NCBI GenBank assembly: GCA_964228455.1
Contig: CAXQZM010000046.1
Coordinates: forward strand, 1-26,146
Direction of reading: 5' to 3'
Source of the DNA: CAXQZM01 sp964228455
GTDB taxonomy: Bacteria; Pseudomonadota; Alphaproteobacteria; UBA7985
Length of the DNA: 26,146 nt
The notes beneath the pieces were generated by a model, which ran no database searches, had not been told where the DNA came from, and worked only from the letters and a program-made list of their open reading frames with translations. Below, piece after piece: positions 1 through 6,074 of this stretch; position 1 is the first letter of the stretch, and every line of letters begins with the position of its first letter. The position numbers and the translations under genes were made by a program.

Positions 1-238
1 AGGAATTATTGAGGCACAACGCCAAGATTTACTGGGTATTGTGGGCGTGCAGCTTACTTCGATATACGAACGCATTTTGGAGGAAAGTCAGGCTTCATTC
101 CTGTTTAATCAGCAATCTGTTTTGGTCGCACCACCTGGCGCTTACATTACAGATCTTGCAATTGAGCGGCTTAACGAACTTTTGCCGGCTATCAATTTTG
201 AGATAAACATTACAGATTCTGATAACTCTGAGCTCTAA
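1..238 (+). CDS. skp: OmpH/Skp family periplasmic chaperone, C-terminal part
   Basis: This is the last 78 codons of a gene whose start lies before the window; the frame is open from base 2. Skp-family proteins are periplasmic chaperones that hold unfolded outer-membrane proteins on their way to the Bam complex. The visible end has the family pattern: a helical stretch (LTSIYERILEESQ), a short strand in the position of the family's QSAVLYA motif (here NQQSVLVAPPGAYITD), then a closing helix with a conserved LNE. It sits 9 bases before lpxD, the usual order in alphaproteobacteria (bamA-skp-lpxD). The tail after LLPAINFEINI is short and acidic. The call rests on this C-terminal pattern and on context, since the coiled-coil arms are not in view. 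Confidence 0.82.
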   Translation, partial: GIIEAQRQDLLGIVGVQLTSIYERILEESQASFLFNQQSVLVAPPGAYITDLAIERLNELLPAINFEINITDSDNSEL

Positions 239-247
239 GGATGTAAA

Positions 248-1285
248 ATGACTGATCCAGTTTTTTTTAATTTTCATGAGCGTCTTAGCGCGGAATTTGT
301 ATTTGAGAGATTAAAGCACGCCGACCTAATATCTCCTGATATCGATTTTTCTAAATTTCCGATTGAATACCGGGCTATTCAAACACTGTCCCAAGCAGGA
401 CAAGAAGATATAAGTTTCTTTCATAATGCTAAATACGCGTCTGATTTATCAGAGAGTAAAGCAGGCCTAATCTTTGTTCCAAAAGGGCTTCTTGAAAGGT
501 TTTGTCAGAACAAGCCTTGCTTGGAGGTCAACGATGTGCACCGAGCCATAGCTCTTATAGGCAATGCCTTCTTAAATGATGACCAGGCATCTTCTATTTG
601 GCACCCAACGGCAATAGTTGCTGAGGATGCAGTGGTTGGAACAGGTGTCAGCTTGGGGCCATACGTAGTGATAGGCTCTGGTGCTAAAGTGGGATCAGGC
701 AGTCGGATTGCTGCGCATGTTCATTTAGATTCAAATATCGTTTTAGGGGAAAATTGCCGGATCGATTCAGGAGTGAAAATTAGTCATGCGATTGTTGGTG
801 ATCGCGTTCATATTAAGCCAGGTGCCTGCATTGGGCAACGTGGGTTTGGATGGGCATTAAGTCCAAATGGGCACGAGCCTAAGCCACAATTAGGACGTGT
901 TTTTGTAGGTTCAGATGTTGAAATAGGCGCAAATACTGCAATTGATCGGGGATCCGTTGAGGACACAGTCATCGGTCAAGGCACGGTAATTGATAACCTT
1001 TGCCACATCGCCCATAATTGTCATTTAGGGCGCTATTGTGCGGTAGCAGCTAACACGGCGTTCGCTGGCACCACTATTTTGGGCGATTTTGTGCAAATTG
1101 GCGGTGCTGTGGCATCCAAAGGACATGTGAGGGTTGGCGATGGTGCTAAAGTTCGAATTGATAGCTTTATTGGCACTAATATCGGAGATGGAGCAGATGT
1201 AGCAGGTCGGCCTGCTCGAGCAATATCGGCATATCGCCGCTTACTTCGCCACTGGTCACGCGCTGGGCGAGGCGCTAAGGGTTAA
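248..1285 (+). CDS. lpxD: UDP-3-O-acylglucosamine N-acyltransferase (LpxD)
   Basis: LpxD catalyses the third step of lipid A synthesis: it transfers a 3-hydroxyacyl chain from acyl carrier protein to the 2-amino group of UDP-3-O-acylglucosamine in the cytoplasm. The 345-residue length is normal. An N-terminal uridine-binding domain (about 1-110) is followed by hexapeptide repeats forming a left-handed beta-helix (about 117-320, for example VVGTGVSLGPYVVIGSGAKV) and a basic C-terminal helix (YRRLLRHWSRAGRGAKG). The catalytic histidine is expected to be His256 in the CHIAHN motif, matching His239 of the E. coli enzyme. The ATG at 248 is preceded by AAGG at 237-240, which overlaps the skp stop region. 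It belongs to the lipid A operon running to lpxB. Confidence 0.96.
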   Translation: MTDPVFFNFHERLSAEFVFERLKHADLISPDIDFSKFPIEYRAIQTLSQAGQEDISFFHNAKYASDLSESKAGLIFVPKGLLERFCQNKPCLEVNDVHRAIALIGNAFLNDDQASSIWHPTAIVAEDAVVGTGVSLGPYVVIGSGAKVGSGSRIAAHVHLDSNIVLGENCRIDSGVKISHAIVGDRVHIKPGACIGQRGFGWALSPNGHEPKPQLGRVFVGSDVEIGANTAIDRGSVEDTVIGQGTVIDNLCHIAHNCHLGRYCAVAANTAFAGTTILGDFVQIGGAVASKGHVRVGDGAKVRIDSFIGTNIGDGADVAGRPARAISAYRRLLRHWSRAGRGAKG

Positions 1286-1336
1286 TAGTCATATTTAGCA
1301 AAAAATTTGATAGCTAAAATTAAAAGAGGTTTTGAC

Positions 1337-1822
1337 GTGGAAAAGCTTATGGAAGATGGAAAAAGAATTAACGATCTTTCTTTGGATATTGAGGGTATCT
1401 TAAAATTACTTCCTCATCGCTACCCGTTTCTTTTAGTAGATCGACTTGTATCACTCGACCGGGAACAGAGGCATGCACAAGCGCAAAAAATGGTTACCGT
1501 CAACGAACCATATTTTGAGGGACATTTTCCGGCTCAGCGCGTTATGCCTGGCGTATTACAAATGGAAGCCCTTGCTCAATTAGGAGCGCTTTATGTGCTC
1601 AGAGCATATCCCGAGGTAAAAACAAAGGCCATATATCTTATGTCGATGGATAACTGCCGCTTTCGAAAAACAGTAATTCCAGGATCCGTGCTCGATCTAA
1701 ATGTGAGCATGGTCCATGAGCGACGGGCACGTTTGATATTTAAGTTTAAGGGGGTAGCAAGTGTTAACGGCGAAGTGGCTTCTGAGGCTGACTTCACGGC
1801 AATGGGAGTTTCCGCGGATTAA
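1337..1822 (+). CDS. fabZ: 3-hydroxyacyl-ACP dehydratase (FabZ)
   Basis: FabZ dehydrates 3-hydroxyacyl-ACP to trans-2-enoyl-ACP in fatty acid elongation. It competes with LpxA and LpxD for hydroxyacyl-ACP, which explains its place among the lipid A genes. The hot-dog fold motifs are present: LPHRYPFLLVDR, then GHFP with catalytic His63, then MPGVLQMEALAQL with catalytic Glu77, the usual 14-residue spacing. I chose the GTG at 1337, giving 161 residues, because AAAAGAGG at 1322-1329 is a strong ribosome binding site seven bases before it. The frame is open back to a TTG at 1307, but that lies within a small inverted repeat, has no binding site, and would add ten residues unlike the family. The stop touches the lpxA start with no gap. 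Confidence 0.95.
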   Translation: MEKLMEDGKRINDLSLDIEGILKLLPHRYPFLLVDRLVSLDREQRHAQAQKMVTVNEPYFEGHFPAQRVMPGVLQMEALAQLGALYVLRAYPEVKTKAIYLMSMDNCRFRKTVIPGSVLDLNVSMVHERRARLIFKFKGVASVNGEVASEADFTAMGVSAD

Positions 1823-2626
1823 ATGAGTGCTTTAATACATAAGAGCGCAGTTATTGATCCCACTGCCGTATTGGCCGATGATGTGGAGGTTGCGCCATTT
1901 GCGTTTATTGGTCCAAATTGTCGCTTAGCCTCGGGTGTGCGGGTAGGTCACGGAGCAACGATTGAACAAAATACGACTATTGGTCGATGTACCCGTATTT
2001 GGCCTCAGGCTGCTGTTGGAGTTGACGCGCAAGACTTGAAATATGCAGGGGAGGAAACTTTTCTAGAAATAGGTGAGAACTGCATGATACGGGAATTTGC
2101 AAGCCTGCATCGCGGAACTTCTGGGGGTGGAAACCTTACCAAATTAGGTAATTATGTGCTGGTTATGAATGGCGCGCACGTTGGACATGATGCAACCATT
2201 GGGGACCATTGCATTGTGGCTGCTCATGCTGCTATCGGCGGCCACGTAATCATGGATGAATACGCAATTATTGGGGGTGTTACAGGTGTGCATCAATGGG
2301 TTCGGATAGGTGCGCATGCCATGATCGGTTTTGGAACAATGGTGAATCAAGATGTTCTTCCTTTTGCGGTCGTTAAGGGCACTGAGGCGAAACTCGAAAG
2401 TGTGAATATCGTTGGTCTAAAAAGACGTGGATTTAGCAAATCGGAGATAAGAGACATTCGGTCAGCTATGAAAACATTGTTTCTGGAAAGGGGTAACGAA
2501 TCCTTGACGGATGCCGTTGAGAAAGTTCGCGTTAAATTTAAAGAAAGTGAGTACGTTACAGCCATGCTAGACTTCGTAGAGAGCGAGGTTGGCCTCGCAC
2601 GCAAGCGTGGCTTTGCAAGCGTCTGA
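1823..2626 (+). CDS. lpxA: UDP-N-acetylglucosamine 3-O-acyltransferase (LpxA)
   Basis: LpxA starts lipid A synthesis by transferring a 3-hydroxyacyl chain from ACP to the 3-OH of UDP-GlcNAc. The 267 residues match the family (about 255-270). Hexapeptide repeats make a left-handed beta-helix over roughly residues 5-185, followed by a helical C-terminal domain beginning near NIVGLKRRGFS. His122 in GAHVGHD aligns with catalytic His125 of E. coli. The ATG follows the fabZ stop codon directly (TAAATG), so translation is probably coupled. The last codons overlap the 5' end of lpxI. The arginine- and lysine-rich end (LARKRGFASV) lies in the overlap with lpxI. Confidence 0.96.
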   Translation: MSALIHKSAVIDPTAVLADDVEVAPFAFIGPNCRLASGVRVGHGATIEQNTTIGRCTRIWPQAAVGVDAQDLKYAGEETFLEIGENCMIREFASLHRGTSGGGNLTKLGNYVLVMNGAHVGHDATIGDHCIVAAHAAIGGHVIMDEYAIIGGVTGVHQWVRIGAHAMIGFGTMVNQDVLPFAVVKGTEAKLESVNIVGLKRRGFSKSEIRDIRSAMKTLFLERGNESLTDAVEKVRVKFKESEYVTAMLDFVESEVGLARKRGFASV

Positions 2627-3413
2627 TAACAATGTTCTAGTTGTTGCTGGTGGAGGCAGCTTACCAAGAATCTTGGCTAAAGTTCTAGGTGGGCGGGGCT
2701 GCCTATGTGCGGTAGAGGGGTTTGCTGATCTTGAGACATTAGCGATTGCAGACGCTGAAATCCCACTTGGTATGTTTAACGAGATGATGGAAGTGGGTAG
2801 AGCGGCGGCGGCTAGTAAAGTTTTATTTACGGGAAGTCTGACTCGCCCAGCGGCGGATAATTGGCATCTGGACAAATTCGCTCAAGAGAACTTGGATTTA
2901 AATGCACTTCGTCTCGGTGATGATGCCGCTTTAAGAGCTATTTCTGACCTCTTTAAGGTCGGTGGTTTCATGACTGTTGGGCCTCTCGATATTGCACCAG
3001 GCATGGCCATGCCAAGGGGTGAGCTGGGAAGGTTTTCAGCAGATAGTTTCCAATTAGACATCGCTCACGGTAAATCTGTGGCATCGTCTTTAGGAGCGTT
3101 AGATGTGGGGCAAGCGGTGGTTGTTCAGCAAGGCTTGGTTTTAGCTGTTGAAGGCATCGAGGGTACTGATTCACTGATTGCGCGTGCTGGAGCATTATCA
3201 CGTCCAGGTGCGCCTCCTATTTTAATTAAGAGTGCTAAACCTCAGCAAGACCTGAGGCTAGATGTCCCCACAGTAGGGTGCGCCACTTTATATCAATTGG
3301 CAGAGGCTGGGTTTGGTGGTTTAGCAGTGCAAGCTGGAAAAGCGTTGGTAGTTGACCTTAAGGCAACGATAGAGGCTGCCGACGCTGCGGGTCTATTTTT
3401 TTACGGGTTTTAA
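2589..3413 (+). CDS. lpxI: UDP-2,3-diacylglucosamine pyrophosphatase (LpxI)
   Basis: LpxI hydrolyses UDP-2,3-diacylglucosamine to lipid X and UMP. It does the job of LpxH in alphaproteobacteria but is unrelated to it. The protein has the N-terminal glycine-rich strand-loop (VLVVAGGGSLPRILAK), then the central LLLxGS-like strand (KVLFTGSLTRP), and the C-terminal domain with AKPQQDLRLDVPTVG. Asp225 in that motif corresponds to the aspartate reported as catalytic in Caulobacter LpxI (from memory). Length is 274 residues, as usual. The start is uncertain: TTG 2589, GTG 2607 and TTG 2613 are all in frame and all overlap the end of lpxA. An AGAGAG at 2578-2583 favours 2589, while the family's short N-terminus favours 2607. 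Translation is probably coupled to lpxA. Confidence 0.93.
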   Translation: MASHASVALQASDNNVLVVAGGGSLPRILAKVLGGRGCLCAVEGFADLETLAIADAEIPLGMFNEMMEVGRAAAASKVLFTGSLTRPAADNWHLDKFAQENLDLNALRLGDDAALRAISDLFKVGGFMTVGPLDIAPGMAMPRGELGRFSADSFQLDIAHGKSVASSLGALDVGQAVVVQQGLVLAVEGIEGTDSLIARAGALSRPGAPPILIKSAKPQQDLRLDVPTVGCATLYQLAEAGFGGLAVQAGKALVVDLKATIEAADAAGLFFYGF

Positions 3414-3415
3414 AA

Positions 3416-4540
3416 ATGAAGGTTTTTATTATCGCTGGTGAGCCCTCAGGCGATGTGCTGGGTGCAAGAGTTCTTGCGGGGTTAAGAACAAGATTTGGAG
3501 ATACCTTGGAGGTAGCTGGATTAGGTGGTGAGCATATGGCTGCCGAGGGATTACAGAGCATATTTCCAATATCAGACGTCGCAGTCATGGGTTTAGTGGA
3601 AGTTTTGCGAAGATATTGGTCTTTATCTAATCGCATTAGACTCCTTCAAGACACTATCGAGGCGTATAATCCAGATGTATTAATACTAATTGATGCCCAA
3701 GGACTCTCCTACCGAATTGCGAAGCATTTTGCTAAGGCACCATTCAAGAAGATTCAGGTAGTCGCCCCTACTGTTTGGGCTTGGAAGCCAGAGCGAGCTT
3801 GGAAAATTGCGAAATTCTTGGATCATGTTGCATGCCTATTTCCATTCGAACCGGCCTATTTCGAGCCTTACAAGTTAAACGCGTCATTTGTTGGTCATCC
3901 TGCCTTAGCGATGAAATTTGGAATGTCCCGTTCAGATGCCCGTCAATCTTTGGGAATTTTGGATGATGAAGACATTTGGGCAGCGGTTCTGCCAGGCAGC
4001 CGAAAAACGGAAATCTTGCAGCATTTACCTATACTTTCCCGAGTGATCTCTGCGGCTTACAAAAAGAAGAAAATTAGTGGGGTAGTGGTTCCCGTCGCTT
4101 CTACCGTGAGAGAAGAAGTGAGGCGATGGGCTGAAAAGTTAAAGGTGCCGTGTAAAGTTCTTGAGAGTGAATACGAGAAGACCAATCTGCCAGCTGCTGA
4201 TTTAGCGGTAGCTGCTAGCGGTACGGTATCGCTGGAGTTATCAGCTCAAGGGATACCAACTATCCTAATATACCGTTTCAATCCCATAACATATGCTTAT
4301 ATCAAGCGTAAGCTTACGATTGATTTTATGGGTCTTATTAACTTGCTTTGCAATTCCGAGATACAGCCTGAATTTAAGTTGAATGAGTGTCGCGTGGCAG
4401 ATCTACAGTCAAAATTTGAGGAGTTAGCAAGCAGGTCTGACCTAAGAAGTAAGATGATTGCCGAGCAGTATGCCGCTCTAAAAAAATTAGAGCCAAGAGA
4501 TGAACTGGAGTTTGGCGATCGTGTTGCTGCCCTAATATAA
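3416..4540 (+). CDS. lpxB: Lipid-A-disaccharide synthase (LpxB)
   Basis: LpxB is a membrane-associated glycosyltransferase of family GT19. It joins lipid X to UDP-2,3-diacylglucosamine, releasing UDP and forming the lipid A disaccharide. Its substrate comes directly from LpxI, encoded two bases upstream. Family motifs appear in order: AGEPSGDVLGARV at the N-terminus, VAPTVWAWKPERAWK in the middle, VLPGSRKTEI at the start of the C-terminal Rossmann half, and AASGTVSLELS near the nucleotide site. The 374-residue length is normal. The last nine bases overlap the end of the convergent dinB gene, and no terminator is visible between the two. Confidence 0.96.
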   Translation: MKVFIIAGEPSGDVLGARVLAGLRTRFGDTLEVAGLGGEHMAAEGLQSIFPISDVAVMGLVEVLRRYWSLSNRIRLLQDTIEAYNPDVLILIDAQGLSYRIAKHFAKAPFKKIQVVAPTVWAWKPERAWKIAKFLDHVACLFPFEPAYFEPYKLNASFVGHPALAMKFGMSRSDARQSLGILDDEDIWAAVLPGSRKTEILQHLPILSRVISAAYKKKKISGVVVPVASTVREEVRRWAEKLKVPCKVLESEYEKTNLPAADLAVAASGTVSLELSAQGIPTILIYRFNPITYAYIKRKLTIDFMGLINLLCNSEIQPEFKLNECRVADLQSKFEELASRSDLRSKMIAEQYAALKKLEPRDELEFGDRVAALI

Positions 4541-5716
4541 CAGGCGGTTTTGTGGTGCGCTCGGTGCATCGTCTAATTCAGTAAAATCGCTCGCAGATAG
4601 GCCCATTAAACGAAATGGGCCACGTGACAATTCTTTACGAAGCAGCTCCAATGAGGCTTCGTTCACGATTCTCGTATTCATGGTGGGAGCTATAAGCTTT
4701 CTTTGGCGTGTAAATGTCCGAAAGTCATAAGTCTTTAATTTGACTGCAAGCGTCCTCGCCACTAAACCTTTGCGGACCAAGCGACTGGCGACCCGCTCGG
4801 ATAGATTCGCCAAGATAGGCTTAAGATCGTTGAGTGCGCTCAGGTCTTTTTTGAATGTGGTTTCGCTGGATACAGATTTAGAAGTTTTTTCATTTTTGAC
4901 GGGGCGGCTATCCAACCCTTGCGAAAAGTTTGAAAGTTGCCGACCCGTTGTTCCAAATAGTTTGGTTAATTCTGGCTCTGTAAATCGTCGTAAATCTCCA
5001 ACTTTATAAATGCCTTTCTTTGCAAGAGTTTTCGCGAAAGCAGGACCAACACCCCAAAGAATTCTGGTCGACTTGTCTGCTAAAAAACTAGCACCATCGC
5101 TAGGTCCAAGTACTGAAAACCCTCGAGGCTTTTCTAAGTCAGAGGCAATTTTAGACAAAAGTTTATTGTGCGAGAGGCCAACTGATATTGTAAGTCTTAA
5201 ATTTGACAGAACCCAATCCTGAAAATCAAGGAGTACTTCGAATGGAGGTTTTCCATGGAGCCGGTGGCTACTGCTGAGGTCTATGTATGCTTCATCGATG
5301 CTTACAGGCTGAACTATTGGACTGAGCCTCTTCATAGCATTATGAATATGTCGACTTACCTCTCGATAGAGTCCCATCCTTGGTTTTATGACTATAGCCT
5401 CTGGACACTTTGCAAGTGCAGTATACATCGGCATAGCTGAACGCACGCCATGTAGTCTTGCGACATAGCATGCGGTAGTGACTACCCCTCTCTCGCGTCC
5501 ACCAACTATAACGGGTTTGTTCGCCCAATCTGGTCTATCACGTTTTTCAACAGACGCATAAAATGAGTCACAATCAATGTGCGCTATATTAAGACTTGGG
5601 AGATCTGGATGGGAGATCCAATGTCTGGCTCCGCAAACAGGACAGGGGGGCTGTTGCGGAAGCTGCTTTGGCATATGATGCCTGCATGTTCGGCAAATCG
5701 CAGCTTTGAAATTCAT
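4532..5716 (-). CDS. dinB: DNA polymerase IV (DinB, Y family) with N-terminal zinc ribbon
   Basis: This is a Y-family translesion DNA polymerase. The metal-binding motif AHIDCDSFYASVEKRD (Asp48) and catalytic SIDEAYID (Asp141, Glu142) are intact. They are followed by helix-hairpin-helix and thumb sequence (GVGPAFAKTLAKKGIYKVGD) and a little-finger domain. Ahead of the polymerase core lie about 40 extra residues with Cys8, Cys11, Cys25 and Cys28 in a CxxC...CxxC arrangement, probably a zinc ribbon; this extension occurs in many alphaproteobacterial DinB proteins. The C-terminus ends QNRLLY, which could be a beta-clamp binding motif. The ATG at 5716 has no ribosome binding site and lies next to a terminator U-tract. 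A later ATG (codon 15) would destroy the zinc ribbon, so 5716 is preferred. The gene end overlaps convergent lpxB by nine bases. Confidence 0.94.
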   Translation of the reverse strand: MNFKAAICRTCRHHMPKQLPQQPPCPVCGARHWISHPDLPSLNIAHIDCDSFYASVEKRDRPDWANKPVIVGGRERGVVTTACYVARLHGVRSAMPMYTALAKCPEAIVIKPRMGLYREVSRHIHNAMKRLSPIVQPVSIDEAYIDLSSSHRLHGKPPFEVLLDFQDWVLSNLRLTISVGLSHNKLLSKIASDLEKPRGFSVLGPSDGASFLADKSTRILWGVGPAFAKTLAKKGIYKVGDLRRFTEPELTKLFGTTGRQLSNFSQGLDSRPVKNEKTSKSVSSETTFKKDLSALNDLKPILANLSERVASRLVRKGLVARTLAVKLKTYDFRTFTRQRKLIAPTMNTRIVNEASLELLRKELSRGPFRLMGLSASDFTELDDAPSAPQNRLLY

Positions 5717-5717
5717 T

Positions 5718-5742
5718 AAAAAAAGGGGCCTTAAAAGCCCCT
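5718..5742 (-). terminator. Intrinsic terminator after rpmG
   Basis: On the minus strand a GGGGC stem (5737-5741) pairs with GCCCC (5725-5729) around a seven-base loop, with one more A-T pair outside. Seven T residues (5718-5724 as A on the plus strand) follow at once. This is a textbook rho-independent terminator for the minus-strand rpmG transcript. The plus-strand direction lacks a T-tract, so it should act one way only. The T-tract ends one base before the dinB start codon. Confidence 0.85.
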
Positions 5743-5772
5743 GTATTGCAATACCTAAAATTACATGCAGTT

Positions 5773-5940
5773 CTATTTGATCTTTGCTTCCTTAAACAGG
5801 ACGTGTTTTTTTGCACGCGGATCATATTTCCGCATTTCTAATTTTTCTGTCGCTGTTTTAGTATTTTTCTTTTTCACATAGAAATAACCAGTGTCGGCGG
5901 TTGATACCATGCGGACTAGAACGCTAGCGGGTTTTGCCAT
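5773..5940 (-). CDS. rpmG: 50S ribosomal protein L33
   Basis: This encodes a small basic protein of the large ribosomal subunit, 55 residues starting MAKPASVLVRMVSTADTGYF. It contains the L33 core GYFYVKKKNTKTATEKLEMRKYDP and the ending HVLFKEAKIK. No CxxC pairs are present, so it is the zinc-free form of L33. The frame is open upstream to base 6006, but the MAKP start at 5940 matches the family, and a candidate promoter with a consensus -35 box at 6001-6006 lies inside the longer reading. A strong terminator follows the gene, so it looks monocistronic. Confidence 0.96.
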   Translation of the reverse strand: MAKPASVLVRMVSTADTGYFYVKKKNTKTATEKLEMRKYDPRAKKHVLFKEAKIK

Positions 5941-5977
5941 CTTATTAAAAGCCTTGCGGGTAATTGAAGAGGCCTGC

Positions 5978-6006
5978 GCTATGGTAGTAACGTCTGCGCA
6001 TGTCAA
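5978..6006 (-). promoter_or_regulatory. Candidate promoter for rpmG
   Basis: On the minus strand a perfect TTGACA -35 box (6001-6006) is followed 17 bases later by CATAGC (5978-5983), a poor but possible -10 box. The start codon of rpmG is about 38 bases further on, and the gene ends in a strong terminator, so a dedicated promoter is expected here. The -10 element is the weak point. Confidence 0.4.
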
Positions 6007-6024
6007 TGCTCTTTAAATGCGAAC

Positions 6025-6074
6025 AATCAATTGATTTTAAATCATAGTATCAGATCTTGATGGTTTAGATACTA
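6025..6074. repeat. Two palindromes in the rnr-rpmG gap
   Basis: A perfect 12-bp palindrome, AATCAATTGATT, lies at 6025-6036, just upstream of the candidate rpmG promoter. A separate perfect 7-bp inverted repeat (TAGTATC at 6045-6051, GATACTA at 6068-6074) includes the rnr stop codon. In the minus direction neither is followed by a T-tract. The second could act as a weak 3'-end hairpin for the rnr transcript, and the first could be an operator. Both roles are inferred. Confidence 0.35.

Noticed and set aside
1294..1318. Short inverted repeat TTTAGC...GCTAAA between lpxD and fabZ
   Set aside because: The stem is six base pairs with a 13-base A/T-rich loop and no T-tract; too weak to call a terminator within an operon.
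1307..1336. TTG start for fabZ at 1307
   Set aside because: No ribosome binding site, and the GTG at 1337 has a strong one; the ten extra residues do not look like FabZ.
5941..6006. Longer rpmG frame starting at 6006
   Set aside because: It would place the consensus -35 box inside the gene and add 22 residues foreign to L33.
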